The notes below the pieces were generated by a model, which was not told where the DNA came from, made no database searches, and saw only the letters and a list, made by a program, of their open reading frames with translations. From contig NZ_JOIR01000022.1 in assembly GCF_000720115.1 (NCBI RefSeq), forward strand, positions 112,288 to 176,287: DNA of 64,000 nucleotides, in the 5' to 3' direction. Shown piece after piece: positions 1 to 9,304 of the stretch; position 1 is the stretch's first letter; each line of letters begins with the position of its first letter. Both the position numbers and the translations under genes were made by a program. This DNA comes from Streptomyces sp. NRRL F-2580. GTDB taxonomy: Bacteria; Actinomycetota; Actinomycetes; Streptomycetales; Streptomycetaceae.

Positions 1-2
1 AG

Positions 3-755
3 GCGGCACAGTTCACACTGTGCGGGAACCTGGAGCCTTCCGAAAACCTCAGCGGCGACACCTTCGACTACAGCCTGGACCGCGACGCCCTGCACCTGTC
101 GGTGACCGATCCTATGGGCCACGACATCGACGCCGCCCTGACCGCCACGGTCCTGGTGAGCGCCCTGCGCGGCGCCCGCCGCGCAGGAGCCGGCCTGGCC
201 GATCAGGCCCACCGAGCCGATCAGGCACTCGCCGCCCACGGTCACGGTCACGCCACCGGCCAGCTGCTGCGCATCAACCTCCACAGCGGACAGGCCCAAC
301 TCGTCAACGCCGGACACCCCTGGCCACTACGCATGCGCGAGGGGGCTGCGGAGACGATCCCCTGCAAGGTGGACCATCCCTTCGGGCTGTCCCTGTCCCT
401 CACGTCCCACCCCTACCGCGTTCAGGACATCGATCTGCGCCCCGGTGACCGCCTGCTCATGCTCACCGACGGCATGCTCGAACGTCATGGAGAAAAAGTC
501 GACCTGCCGGACCTGTTGGAGCACACTCGGGACCTGCACCCGCGGGAGGCCGCGCTGACGCTGACGTCCGCAGTCCGGGATGCCGCCGACGGCCGGCTCG
601 AGGACGACGCCACCGTGATGTGCCTGGACTGGCACGGCCCCCAGGAGACCCAGCGGCACGTCAGCTCCGGTGCGGACACTCAGCAGGCATCGCCCGGCGG
701 AGTGAAGCAGAAGCCGTGGCCCAGGGGCTCTCCGGCGGTGCCAGACGGCCTGTGA
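3..755 (+). CDS. SpoIIE-type PP2C serine phosphatase, C-terminal part (5' end outside window)
   Basis: The frame is open from the window edge to a stop at 753-755 and covers about 250 residues. It contains the typical SpoIIE/RsbU phosphatase pattern: a GD-F/Y block (SGDTFDY), the metal-binding DPMGHD block, a NAGHPWPL block and a late LTDGMLE block with a terminal DDATVM motif. Such enzymes dephosphorylate anti-anti-sigma factors or act as sensor phosphatases in partner-switching control of sigma factors. The N-terminal sensor region lies outside the window, so the signal cannot be inferred. The last 40 residues are low-complexity and may be extra. Confidence 0.85.
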   Translation, partial: AAQFTLCGNLEPSENLSGDTFDYSLDRDALHLSVTDPMGHDIDAALTATVLVSALRGARRAGAGLADQAHRADQALAAHGHGHATGQLLRINLHSGQAQLVNAGHPWPLRMREGAAETIPCKVDHPFGLSLSLTSHPYRVQDIDLRPGDRLLMLTDGMLERHGEKVDLPDLLEHTRDLHPREAALTLTSAVRDAADGRLEDDATVMCLDWHGPQETQRHVSSGADTQQASPGGVKQKPWPRGSPAVPDGL

Positions 756-1052
756 GTGGCCCTGGCGCCTTGCTTTGCCCCGGATACGATACGTGGGTAC
801 TGGCGCTTCCCATGCCGTGACGGGCCGTCCGAGGGCTGCCCGGATGAGACATCACGACGTGTCTGGTGAACTGTCGAACTTCTGCTCAAACGCAAGATCA
901 CGCAGCAGACCGGGGCCCGGAACCGACTCCGCAGCCTGCGCCAGCATCGGCTCACCCGGCGGCCGCAACACCACCCCGGGTCCTTCCTTCGCCTCGCACC
1001 GGCCCCAGGGATACCGGCCCGATGGAGACCGCCGTAAGGCGCACGCTCCCGG

Positions 1053-1430
1053 GTGTCCTATGACACCGCGACCTTGATCGATTGCCACCGAAGCGGGACC
1101 GGCGCTGATCAAGGCTCGGGGGGCCTCGACCAGCGCGAGGCCATGCTCACCGACCGCGACATCGTCGTGAAGGTCCTGGGAGCGGGCAAGGACCCCGCCC
1201 GGGTCAAGGCTGGCGCCCTCGCCCAGGGTGAGGCCGTCACCACCGGCGCCGACGACGACGCAGCCGAGATCCTGCGCACGATGGGCGAGCACCAGGTACG
1301 GCGCCTGCCCGTCATCAACGGGCACCGCCTGGTCGGCATCGTCGCCTCGGCGGACGCCGCCCACGCTCTGCCCGACCAGCAGGTCGGCGATCTCCTCCAG
1401 GCCCTATCCGTCGACCGACCGGCCGCATAG
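1053..1430 (+). pseudogene. CBS-domain protein, 5'-truncated
   Basis: Residues from about 31 onward (LTDRDIVVKVLGAGKDP to the end) match the second half of the small paired-CBS proteins common in Streptomyces, including the QVRRLPVINGHRLVGIV block of the second CBS motif. The preceding 30 residues do not resemble a CBS domain. Family members normally carry a complete first CBS motif beginning METAREIM-like, which is missing. I infer that a deletion removed the 5' half, and that the apparent start is fortuitous. An intact homologue would bind adenosyl nucleotides. No ribosome site of note precedes 1053. Confidence 0.65.
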
Positions 1431-1678
1431 GCCAGCGCAGGCGGGAGTGACCTTTTCGGGGAGGACGGCGTTATGGGTTGGCCGGAGCGGCGCACCCGTC
1501 CCGGGCCGTTCGCTCCGGCGCCGCCCCTGCGGACGCCGGTGGCCGGGCGCCGGTGGGCCCGCTGGCGCTTCGCACCCGCGCGAGGAGCCTCCCGTGGCTG
1601 CACGCTGTCGCGGTCTAAGGGGCCAGCCGCCCGAAGGCCGGGGCGCGGCCCCCGTAGCGGCTCTGCCGGCCAAGGCCG

Positions 1679-1990
1679 CACCCTTCCGAGTGCGTTCTCG
1701 GGACTGCGGTAGGGGCAGCGCCCGACGCCCTCGGCGAGCATCCGGCGGGCTTCCTCACGGCCGAGGGGCTTGCCACCGCTCGTCGCCCAGTCCCCGGCGC
1801 GGACGCGAAGCGCCTTCGGCCCGGACCCGGTCCGCATGGATTCGAGCTTCCAGTCCGGCGGTGGGGGCGGGAGCCGGCGGGCCGCCTCGGCGGCCAGGTT
1901 TGCTTCCAGCTCGCTGATCGCCCGATCGGCCAGCTTCTGCTGCCAGCCCAGCCACGCCCGTACAGCCCGCCAGCCGGGCCTCCAGCTCGC
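1679..1990 (-). pseudogene. DUF6233-like protein remnant
   Basis: The minus strand encodes a stretch with the pattern of the Streptomyces DUF6233 family: an amphipathic start (WLGWQQKLADRAISELEAN), a PPPPPDWKLE block, and the ending REEARRMLAEGVGRCPYRSPENALG. The family function is unknown. The reading frame continues on both sides into sequence with no resemblance to the family and has no convincing ribosome site or start. Its upstream side runs into the transposase remnant at 2046, which suggests truncation by an insertion. The assignment rests on remembered family patterns. Confidence 0.5.
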
Positions 1991-2045
1991 TAGGGAGCCG
2001 TCTTCCTCGGGCCTCTCTTGAAGGTGGTCTCGTGTGGGGCGGGAG

Positions 2046-2330
2046 TCATCCCGTGAGGGCAAGGTTGTGCAGTCCGGCGATGCCGAGCATCGCGGCATGA
2101 ACGCCGTCGCCCTTCAGACGGCAGTCGCGAAGGATCTTCCAGGTCTTCATCCGCGCGAAGACGTGCTCGACGCGGGCCGGACCTTGCGGTGGGATGTGTT
2201 GTACTCCTCCTTCCATGCAGGCAGTTCGGTCTGACCGCGTTCGCGACGGTGCGGGATGACCAGGCCGGTGCCCCGGACCCATGACCACGCGTCAGCCGTC
2301 GTCGTCCGCGGTCCGGACCTTGCATCGGCC
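2046..2330 (-). pseudogene. IS5-type transposase C-terminal remnant, frameshifted
   Basis: The minus strand encodes WSWVRGTGLVIPHRRERGQ and WKEEYNTSHRKVR, then in another frame ARVEHVFARMKTWKILRDC followed by GVHAAMLGIAGLHNLAL. Together these make the C-terminal catalytic part of an IS5-group DDE transposase, with the last acidic residue in RVEHVFARM. A one- or two-base change near 2180 separates the two frames. The N-terminal half is missing. This is a dead fragment. Confidence 0.75.
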
Positions 2331-2998
2331 AGACGGCGCAGCAACCCCAGCGCGCGCACCGAGACGTCTGGCTCCTTCCTGGCTCTTCACCAAGTCCACG
2401 GAGACGACGCACGGCTGCTCCGCGACCGCACGCTGTGGAACTGCCGGGGTCGACAACCCGCGCTCTTCATCTCGCAGTCGTCCAGCCTGAACCACTCGAC
2501 AGGCCGCGTAGGTGCTTCCCCGCGCACGTGCGGCAGATGCCCTGCCCCTTCCGCCACGGCGTTCGGGCAGGGAGCACAGTCATTCCCGGCCGGACAGATG
2601 GCACGGTGCGCCTTCCCGCATCCCAGCCAGGCGGTCTCCCCCAGCGTGGCACCCAACTCACCCGATCCGGAACGAAACGCGGCGTACGCCTCTTCGGAAC
2701 GGGGGTGCAGCACCGAACCCTCTCGATCGTGAGCGTGCGGGCATTCCGGTGGCAGGGGCGGGGTACGACAACCCGGGGCGGCCTGCGGGTCGCGGCCCGA
2801 CTGCTGGGCGGGGCGCGCGCACTGACGACTCCTCACGGGTCGTGACGGAGGGAATTCGACAGGTAGTAATTAGGTGAATTCCTGACTGAATTCCCGTCAA
2901 TAAGCCTCCGCATAGTATCTCGATTTGATAACAACCCGTCCCGAATGGCCTGGACCATTGCCGCGCGACGCGCGTAACTCACCTTGTTTTATTGCTAA
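2331..2998. other. Degraded non-coding stretch between IS remnant and metalloprotease gene
   Basis: No convincing gene is present. A minus-strand frame at 2387-2836 contains a cysteine-bearing segment (CPAGNDCAPCPNAVAEGAG) that could be a decayed small protein, but there is no start, ribosome site or recognisable family. From about 2850 the base composition drops sharply in GC. Two GAATTC-containing near-repeats (around 2852 and 2876) lie in this AT-richer leader of the downstream gene. Confidence 0.4.
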
Positions 2999-3013
2999 TT
3001 GACTGTTCGTCAA
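2999..3013. promoter_or_regulatory. Inverted repeat TTGAC-N5-GTCAA upstream of metalloprotease gene
   Basis: A perfect TTGAC-TGTTC-GTCAA inverted repeat lies 122 bp upstream of the metalloprotease start, in an unusually AT-rich leader. The left arm also resembles a -35 hexamer (TTGACT). It could be an operator for a dimeric regulator, a -35 element, or both. No partner -10 is convincing. Confidence 0.3.
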
Positions 3014-3134
3014 ATCAGGTGAACAGGTAACGGAATGATTTCTCGAAGCACGCTCCCGTTTGTCCGAATTCTCCGCGGCATTCGTCTGGCAGGCTTCCGC
3101 GCACCCAGTCTTTCGACAATGATTTGAGGTGCCC

Positions 3135-5195
3135 ATGACAGGACGACGCAGACGTCGCGCCGCCGCCGACCACCGCCGCAAACCGCGGAGGTTGATACTC
3201 ATCACCGCCGCCACGGCAACGGCGGCGGTGATAGCCGCAGGCATCGCCTACTCCGGACTCGGCGACGGCGCCCAGGCGGTGTCGCCCGTTCAGGCCGCGG
3301 AGGCCGCCGCACCGGCCGCCGCGCCCGCCCGGGACCAGGAGCCCGAGCCGATCGCCGCCGCGCCCGCCAACGAGAACGAGCGCGGCATGATCTACGACGG
3401 CCTCCAGGCCGCGCCGAAGGGCGACCGGTGCGTCGGTGTCTACCGCACCGACACCGGCCTGTGTACCCACGGCCCCGACGCCCCGCCCAAGGGCGTCGAC
3501 ATCACGAAGGACATCGCCCCGGCCGTCAAGGAGACCGCTCCGGCGGCGGATCCCTCCCGCCCCGCCGCCGAAGACCCTGCCTCCAAGGAAGGTGGCGGGC
3601 GTCCTCAGGACGCGCCCGCCGCCGACGCCGCGGCGACCAAGGCGAAGGCACCCGAACCGGCCGCCGCCGGCGGTAGCCAGGCCGTCGCCGCGGGCCCCGC
3701 GGGCCAGACCGTCCAGTGCGACGGCGACGGCAGCACCGGCAACCGCGTGCAGGTCGTGTACGTCCACGCCCCCGGCAACGACCGCTACTCCGAGTACGTC
3801 GCCTCGTTCCGCAAGTGGGCGGCCGACGCCGACCTCATCTACTCGGCGAGCGCCCAGGAGACCGGCGGCGTACGCCACATCCGTTACGTCACGGCCGCGG
3901 ACTGCACCCCCACGGTGCTCAACATCGAGCTCCCGGCCTCGGCACTGACCGAGTTCAGCGCGACCAACAACGCGCTCGCCGGCAAGGGCCTCGACCGCCG
4001 CGACCGCAAGTACATGATCTTCGCGGACACCCAGGTCTACTGCGGCATCGGCACCTTCGCGGGCGACGAGCGGCCCGGCCAGGCCAACCAGAGCAACTTC
4101 GGCCCGTCCTACGGCCGTACGGACTCCGGCTGCTGGGGCGGCCACACCGCCGCTCACGAGCTCGGGCACAACCTGGGCGCGGTCAACAACAGCGCCCCGA
4201 ACACCAGCCGTGGCGCCCACTGCACCGACGAGTACGACGTCATGTGCTACTCGGACACCCCTTACTACCCGCAGATGCGCAACGTCTGCACCAACCAGGC
4301 GTCCGAGAACATCCTGGACTGCAACCACGACGACTACTTCCACACCAGCCCCAAGGCCGGAAGCTACCTGGCCACGCACTGGAACATCGCCGACAACCAG
4401 TTCCTGATGCGCACGAAGGGCGGTGACGGCACAGACCCGGGCCCGAACCCGAACCCGACGCCGACCAAGAAGCCGACGCCCACGCCGACGAAGAAGCCCG
4501 GCGGCGGCCCGGCCGCGACGGCGGCCCAGATCCAGTCCGACTCCGTCGTGGTGAGCTGGCCCAAGGTCGAGGGTGCCTCCTGGTACCAGGTCCTCCTGAA
4601 CGGCAAGCACCTGACCTGGGTCCAGTCGCAGGCGCTGCGCATCTACAACCTGCAGCCCGACACGTCGTACTCGGTCACCGTCTCCGTCCGCGACAGCTCC
4701 GGGCGTGACAGCGGACCCGGCAAGGCCGCGTCCTTCAAGACGCCGGGAACGGGCGGCGGGGCGACCACCCCGGGCAGCAAGTACACGCTCGGCAACGGCA
4801 GCACCGGCATGGCGGCCGAGGTATGGGGCGGCCGCACCGCCGACGGCACGGTGCTCGTCGGCGGCCGCGCCAACGGGTACGCCCAGCAGCAGTGGTTCTT
4901 CGACGACGCCGGCAACGGCCAGGTCCGCATGCGGTCCGCGGTCTCCGGCAAGTGCCTGCAGCCGGGCGGCACGCCCGCCGCGGGCATGTGGGTCGCGCAG
5001 CAGCCCTGCGACAAGGGCAACGGCGCGCAGGCCTGGAAGCTGGCCTCCCGCGGTGGCGCGGTCACCGTCACCGACGCGAGCGGCGGCTTCGCCCTCACCG
5101 TCAGCAACCGCCCCTACTACGGGAACTGGCTGCTCGACCTCCAGCGTGCGGACGGCCGCGCGGCTCAGGCCTGGACCGTCCAGAAGGCCGGCTGA
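3135..5195 (+). CDS. Secreted zinc metalloprotease with FN3 and ricin-type lectin modules
   Basis: The 686-residue product starts with a basic stretch (MTGRRRRRAAADHRRKPRR) and a hydrophobic segment, so it should be exported. An Ala/Pro-rich pro-region follows. The catalytic part carries HELGHNLG at residues 341-348, the HExxHxxG zinc signature, and a Met-turn-like DEYDVMCYSD segment. A Pro/Thr/Lys linker near 430-460 leads to a fibronectin type III domain and a C-terminal ricin B lectin with Q-W repeats (QQWFF, AQAWKL, AQAWTV). It probably degrades extracellular protein while bound to a glycan. The usual third ligand position holds Asn (HELGHNLGAVN), so the nearby His in GAHCTDEYD may serve. 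ATG 3135 was chosen over GTG 3129 because GAGG lies five bases before it. Confidence 0.9.
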   Translation: MTGRRRRRAAADHRRKPRRLILITAATATAAVIAAGIAYSGLGDGAQAVSPVQAAEAAAPAAAPARDQEPEPIAAAPANENERGMIYDGLQAAPKGDRCVGVYRTDTGLCTHGPDAPPKGVDITKDIAPAVKETAPAADPSRPAAEDPASKEGGGRPQDAPAADAAATKAKAPEPAAAGGSQAVAAGPAGQTVQCDGDGSTGNRVQVVYVHAPGNDRYSEYVASFRKWAADADLIYSASAQETGGVRHIRYVTAADCTPTVLNIELPASALTEFSATNNALAGKGLDRRDRKYMIFADTQVYCGIGTFAGDERPGQANQSNFGPSYGRTDSGCWGGHTAAHELGHNLGAVNNSAPNTSRGAHCTDEYDVMCYSDTPYYPQMRNVCTNQASENILDCNHDDYFHTSPKAGSYLATHWNIADNQFLMRTKGGDGTDPGPNPNPTPTKKPTPTPTKKPGGGPAATAAQIQSDSVVVSWPKVEGASWYQVLLNGKHLTWVQSQALRIYNLQPDTSYSVTVSVRDSSGRDSGPGKAASFKTPGTGGGATTPGSKYTLGNGSTGMAAEVWGGRTADGTVLVGGRANGYAQQQWFFDDAGNGQVRMRSAVSGKCLQPGGTPAAGMWVAQQPCDKGNGAQAWKLASRGGAVTVTDASGGFALTVSNRPYYGNWLLDLQRADGRAAQAWTVQKAG

Positions 5196-5275
5196 GCCCT
5201 GTCGCGACGCGACGCCACGGCTCCGCGGGCCCTCGCGGCCCCGCCGCCGTGACGCCCTGACGCCGTGAACCCGCC

Positions 5276-5310
5276 CCGGCGGACGGCCGCCCCGCGCGGC
5301 CGTCCGCCGG
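5276..5310. terminator. 15-bp perfect hairpin
   Basis: CCGGCGGACGGCCGC and its exact complement flank a CCCGC loop. It lies after the metalloprotease stop and 30 bp before the next gene, so it probably ends the protease transcript, as in other high-GC hosts without a U tract. Confidence 0.7.
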
Positions 5311-5341
5311 TCCCCCTCATCTCGACCGGAGCACCCCGACG

Positions 5342-5974
5342 ATGCGCATACGAATCGCTTTCTCGGCCGTCCTGACCGCACTCGGCCTCATGTTGCTGAC
5401 CCCTGTTGCGGCCCACGCCCACGGAGACACCGTGAAGGTGGTGGTGACCGGGCAGCGGGCGGGCCACGTCACCGCCGACATCACCTGGGAGAACGACGGG
5501 GACGCCGTCGACGAGGCGGTCGCCGCCACCGTGAACGCGGTCAGCGTCGACGGCGCCCGCACCCTGGGCCCCTGGCGCCTGGTGCGCGATCCCGCCGCGG
5601 CACCCGCCGGCTGGACCACGGCCGAGGCCCTGCCGCCGGGTTCCTGGAAGGTCAGCGTCGACGTGGGGTTCCCGTCCCTCGGGCACGGAGACCTCGAAGT
5701 CGCCGTACCCGTGGTGGACCCGGCGCCGGCCACCGGTGCGCCGACCGCCTCCGCCGCGGCTCCGGGCATCCCGTCCGCCGCGCAGCCGTCGGCCGCTTCC
5801 CCGTCGGCCGCCGCCCCGGCCGCGTCCGCGGCGCAGGTGCCGGCCTCCGACTCCGACGCCGAGGGGGACGCCGTCTGGTGGACGACGGCGGGTGTGGCGG
5901 CGACCGCCCTGGCCGGGGCGGCCGTCGGCCTCTTCCTGCGCCGCCGTCGGCGGATCCGCCTCGGGCTGGGCTAG
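5342..5974 (+). CDS. Exported protein with C-terminal membrane anchor
   Basis: The 210-residue product has a classical signal peptide ending near AHAHG (residues 1-27), a globular region of about 100 residues (DTVKVVVTGQRAGHVTADI onward), an Ala/Pro/Ser-rich spacer (about 128-168), a hydrophobic helix (WWTTAGVAATALAGAAVGLFL) and a short RRRRR tail. This is the layout of a surface protein tethered by its C-terminus. The His-containing mature N-terminus recalls CopC-like copper proteins, but I see no complete copper site. Function is unknown. It has its own ribosome site region and follows a terminator, so it is probably transcribed separately. Confidence 0.8.
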   Translation: MRIRIAFSAVLTALGLMLLTPVAAHAHGDTVKVVVTGQRAGHVTADITWENDGDAVDEAVAATVNAVSVDGARTLGPWRLVRDPAAAPAGWTTAEALPPGSWKVSVDVGFPSLGHGDLEVAVPVVDPAPATGAPTASAAAPGIPSAAQPSAASPSAAAPAASAAQVPASDSDAEGDAVWWTTAGVAATALAGAAVGLFLRRRRRIRLGLG

Positions 5975-5998
5975 CGGAGCCGTCGGCTGGAGTGGCCC

Positions 5999-6886
5999 CT
6001 AAGCCGTGGCGTGCCGGACCTCGGCCGCCACGGCTTCGACGAAACGTTCCAGCCCTTGTGGGTCGAGCCGGAGGAACAGGTTCGGCTCGATGAGTTCCAG
6101 CTCCATGACCACCGGTCGCCCGGTCTCGTCCAGTGCCAGGTCCACTCGGGCGAACAGCAGGTCGCCCGGTGCCGGGACCGCGGCCAGCGCCTGCCGCGCC
6201 GTCCGGAGCTCCGCCTCGGAGGGCCGGTACGGGGTGGCCCCTGGGTGCGGCACCCGGAAGTTGTCCGTCACCCCCGCCTCGGTGAGCACGGACTGCTTGC
6301 GGATGGCGTGGCTGAAGGTGCCGGAGAAGAAGACCAGGGCGCGTTCCCCCTCGTCCACGCGGCGCAGGTAGGGCTGGACCATGGCGGTACGGCCTTGGTC
6401 CAGCAGCAGCCGGGCGTGGGCCATGGCATCCGCCTGGTGGCCGGGTTCGTACCGTGCGGTGTCGCGGGCGCCCGCGGAGACCGTGGGCTTGACCACCACT
6501 CCGTGAGGCCCGTCGAAGTCCTCCTCGGCGCAGGGCCCGCCGGGTTCGACGAAGCGCGTCGGCACCACGGGGACTCCGCGCTCGGCGAGCTCCCGCAGAT
6601 AGCGTTTGTCGCTGTTCCAGCGCACCAGCGGCGCCGGGTTCCACAGCCGGGTGACCTCGGCCGTCGCGTCGGCCCAGGCCAGGAACTCCTCGAGCCGTCC
6701 CACGTAGTCCCAGGTCGAGCGGATGACCGCCAGGTCGAAGCCGTCCCACTCCTTCGGGTCGGCGTCCCAGGCCACGGCCTCCGCTGACAGTCCCGCGGCG
6801 CGCAGGGCCGCCAGGACGAGGGGGAGGTCCGGGTCCTCGTCGACGCCGGTCTCGCCCGTCACGATCGCGATCCTTGCAGCACTCAT
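5999..6886 (-). CDS. ATP-grasp domain protein
   Basis: The 295-residue product resembles small RimK/cycloserine-synthetase-like ATP-grasp proteins: an N-terminal DxxxPL/STWDY pre-grasp half, VVVKPTVSAGARDT in the nucleotide-binding half, and a metal-binding C-terminal ELELIEPNLFLR block. ATP-grasp enzymes join a carboxylate to an amine or thiol through an acyl phosphate. The substrate cannot be told from sequence. GGGGAGAG stands six bases before ATG 6886. Its stop is 24 bp from the convergent gene ending at 5974. Confidence 0.85.
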   Translation of the reverse strand: MSAARIAIVTGETGVDEDPDLPLVLAALRAAGLSAEAVAWDADPKEWDGFDLAVIRSTWDYVGRLEEFLAWADATAEVTRLWNPAPLVRWNSDKRYLRELAERGVPVVPTRFVEPGGPCAEEDFDGPHGVVVKPTVSAGARDTARYEPGHQADAMAHARLLLDQGRTAMVQPYLRRVDEGERALVFFSGTFSHAIRKQSVLTEAGVTDNFRVPHPGATPYRPSEAELRTARQALAAVPAPGDLLFARVDLALDETGRPVVMELELIEPNLFLRLDPQGLERFVEAVAAEVRHATA

Positions 6887-7046
6887 GCGGCTCTCCCCTC
6901 GTCACATGCCGACGATCACTCTTCCATGCGCCGTCCGTCGGTGGGAGGGAACCCGGCCGGTGGCTGGTGCGTCGTACCGGGCAGCGTCGTGCTCATGGCT
7001 GCGGGACGGGAACCGGGTCCGAAGGCGGAGGGGCGGGACGGCGTTG

Positions 7047-8099
7047 GTGGAGCAGGTCGACAGTGGTGTGCGCGGCGGTGGCCGGTGGCGCCGGGCGGGC
7101 GTCCGGTGGCACGGCAGCGGTCGATGGCACGGCAGCGGTCGGTGGCGCGGCAGGGACGCGCGGGGCCGCTCGGCCTGGACGCGGGGTCGCGTGACGGCCT
7201 GGCTCGCCGTCCTGGTCGCCGGGCTCCTCGCCTTCCACCGGACCGTGCCCAACGGCGTCGGCCGCCTCGGCAGTCTGCTGGAGGCCTTCCTGCCGTGGCT
7301 GGGCCTGGCGGTTCCGGTTCTGCTCGTAGCGGCCCTGGTGCGCCGCTCGGCCACCGCCCTGTCGGCCCTGCTGCTGCTCGCCGCCGTGTGGGGGGTCCTC
7401 TTCGGCGGGTTGCTGCTGCCCTCCGGCGGCGGCCCCCACGACCTGACGGCGGTGCAGCACAACGTCAGTGACGAGAACCCCGATCCCGCGGGCACCGCGG
7501 CGGCACTGCTGCGGGCCGCGCCGGACCTCGTCGCTCTGGAGGAGCTGACGCCCGCCGCGCTGCCGGTCTACGAATCGGCCCTGGCGGCGGAGTTCCCCCA
7601 CCACGCGGTCGAGGGCACGGTCGGGCTCTGGTCGAGGCATCCGCTGACGGAGGTCCGGCGCCTGGACATCAAGCCGGCCGGGATCGGGGAGGGCTGGAGC
7701 CGTGGCCTGCGGGCCGGGGTGCGCACGCCGCGGGGTGATATCGCCGTGTACGTGGCCCACCTGCCCTCGGTGCGGATCCGGCCGAGCGGTTTCAGCTCCG
7801 GTCTGCGGGACGAGAGCGCGGATCTGCTGGGTGCGGCCGTCGCCGCGGAGCGGCTGGACACGGTGATCCTGCTGGGCGACCTCAACGGCACGGTGGACGA
7901 CCGCGGTCTCGCCCCGCTCACCTCGCGGCTGCGGGCGCCCCGACGGGGTATCGCCTTCAGCTGGCCCGCGGCCCTCCCGGTGTCCCGGATCGACCAGGTC
8001 CTGACCCGTTCGGCGACGGTGGCCGAGGTCCGGACGCTGCCCGCGACCGGCAGCGACCACCTGCCGGTCGCCGCCCGCGTCACGCTCGGCGGCTCATAG
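7047..8099 (+). CDS. Membrane-anchored endonuclease/exonuclease/phosphatase-fold protein
   Basis: The 350-residue product has about three N-terminal membrane helices (from TAWLAVLVAGLLAFH to ALLLLAAVWGVLFGGLLL), then an exported EEP domain with the family marks QHNVSDEN, EELTP, LLGDLNGT and the terminal GSDHLPV. Such domains hydrolyse phosphodiesters in DNA, RNA or lipids. The substrate is unknown. The start is uncertain: GTG 7047 keeps a basic leader like that of relatives, while GTG 7191 would begin just before the first helix. Bases 7107-7150 hold three imperfect 18-bp repeats centred on GGCACGGCAGCGGTC. The 3' end overlaps the convergent oxidoreductase by six bases. Confidence 0.85.
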   Translation: MEQVDSGVRGGGRWRRAGVRWHGSGRWHGSGRWRGRDARGRSAWTRGRVTAWLAVLVAGLLAFHRTVPNGVGRLGSLLEAFLPWLGLAVPVLLVAALVRRSATALSALLLLAAVWGVLFGGLLLPSGGGPHDLTAVQHNVSDENPDPAGTAAALLRAAPDLVALEELTPAALPVYESALAAEFPHHAVEGTVGLWSRHPLTEVRRLDIKPAGIGEGWSRGLRAGVRTPRGDIAVYVAHLPSVRIRPSGFSSGLRDESADLLGAAVAAERLDTVILLGDLNGTVDDRGLAPLTSRLRAPRRGIAFSWPAALPVSRIDQVLTRSATVAEVRTLPATGSDHLPVAARVTLGGS

Positions 8100-9071
8100 C
8101 CGGATCACGATCTTTCCGCGGACGTGGCCCTCCCTCAGGTAGCGGATGGCATCGGGAACTTCGGCCAGCGGGTAGCTCCGGTCGACCACGGGGGTCACCG
8201 AGCCGGCCTCGATGAGCTCGTTGAGCACCTGGAGGTCGCTGTGGTGGTGCTCCATGGCGGCGACGGTGCGCAGACGGTGGCCGACGAAGGGGGACAGCAG
8301 GAGCGCGCCGAGCTGCCGCTCGTTCCCGCCGAGCCACCGGCCGCCCCCTTCGCCGCCGACGATGACGAGGGTCCCGCGCGGGGTGAGGGCGCGGCGGAGC
8401 CGGGAGACGGGCCGGTTGCCGGCGATGTCGAGGATGAGGTCGTAGCGCCGGCTGCCGTCGGCCGGGTCCCGCTGCGCGTAGTCGACGACCTCGTCGGCGC
8501 CGATGGAACGGACCAGGTCCGCCTTGGCGGCGCTGCAGACTCCGGTGACGTGGGCGGCGCCGAAGGCCTTGGCCAGCTGTACGGCGTACGTGCCGACCCC
8601 GCCCGACGCGCCGAGGACGAGGACGGACTGCCCGGCCTTCATCCGTCCGACGTCGCGCAGGGCCTTGAGCGCGGTACAGGCGGAGACCGGTACGGCGGCG
8701 GCCTGTTCGAAGCCGAGGTTGCGCGGTTTCGGCGCGAGCGCGTCCTCCTTGGCGCAGGCGTACTCGGCGAACGACCCGTCGCAGCTGCCGTACACCTCGT
8801 CGCCCGGCCGGAAGCGGGTGACGTCCGCGCCGACCGCCTCCACCCGCCCCGCGAGGTCCATGCCGCGGATGCGCGCCTTGGGTGCCCGGAGGCCGAAGCC
8901 CATGGCGCGCAGTGCGTACGGCATGCCCGCCATGAGGTGCCAGACGCCCTGGTCCACGCCCGCGGCGTGGACCCGTATGAGCACTTCGCCGCGGCCCGGC
9001 GCCGGCCGGTCCGTCTCCTCCAGCCGCAGCGCCGAGGGCGGTCCGTAGGTGTCCTGGACGATGGCCTTCAT
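8094..9071 (-). CDS. Zinc-independent NAD(P)H:quinone-oxidoreductase-like MDR enzyme
   Basis: The 325-residue product has the medium-chain dehydrogenase/reductase layout: GroES-like N-terminus ([26 protein letters not shown]), a nucleotide-binding [15 protein letters not shown] motif near residue 150, and a C-terminal [18 protein letters not shown] block. The zinc-ligand cysteines and histidines of true alcohol dehydrogenases are absent, so a quinone or enone reductase is more likely. Its ATG overlaps the stop of the upstream regulator gene by ATGA, implying translational coupling. It is the last gene of a three-gene operon. Confidence 0.9.
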   Translation of the reverse strand: MKAIVQDTYGPPSALRLEETDRPAPGRGEVLIRVHAAGVDQGVWHLMAGMPYALRAMGFGLRAPKARIRGMDLAGRVEAVGADVTRFRPGDEVYGSCDGSFAEYACAKEDALAPKPRNLGFEQAAAVPVSACTALKALRDVGRMKAGQSVLVLGASGGVGTYAVQLAKAFGAAHVTGVCSAAKADLVRSIGADEVVDYAQRDPADGSRRYDLILDIAGNRPVSRLRRALTPRGTLVIVGGEGGGRWLGGNERQLGALLLSPFVGHRLRTVAAMEHHHSDLQVLNELIEAGSVTPVVDRSYPLAEVPDAIRYLREGHVRGKIVIRL

Positions 9072-9304
9072 GAGTCGTCTTCCTCTGCCTCGGTCACGGA
9101 GTACTGGAACACTGCGTCGAGCGGTACGGCGAACACGCGGGCGATCTGGAAGGCGTTCTCCAGGGAGGGCGAGTAGCGGCCCTGCTCGATGGCGATGACG
9201 GTCTGCCGGGTCACGCCGATGCGGCGGGCGAGCTCGGCCTGCGTCATCTCGCCGTTGGCGAAGCGGAGGGTGCGGATGGTGTTGGTGACCTTCGTGGGCC
9301 TCAC
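9068..9304 (-). CDS. Xre-type helix-turn-helix regulator (78 aa)
   Basis: The whole protein is one Cro/CI-type HTH ([21 protein letters not shown], then [20 protein letters not shown]). Small regulators of this type often sit beside a small membrane protein. GTG 9304 overlaps the stop of the upstream membrane-protein gene by GTGA, and its own stop overlaps the next gene by ATGA, so the three genes form one tightly coupled unit. It is the natural candidate to bind the paired TGTCAAG repeats in the operon promoter and repress it. The inducing signal may pass through the membrane protein, which is inference. Confidence 0.9.
   Translation of the reverse strand: MRPTKVTNTIRTLRFANGEMTQAELARRIGVTRQTVIAIEQGRYSPSLENAFQIARVFAVPLDAVFQYSVTEAEEDDS

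Noticed and set aside
3015..5381. Very long minus-strand open frame (about 790 codons)
   Set aside because: It is the antisense shadow of the metalloprotease gene. The composition is Arg/Gly/Val-rich without domains, and the plus strand has clear motifs and a ribosome site.
7107..7150. Tandem repeats considered as a regulatory array or CRISPR-like unit
   Set aside because: Only three imperfect 18-bp units without spacers, and they lie within or at the start of the EEP-fold gene.
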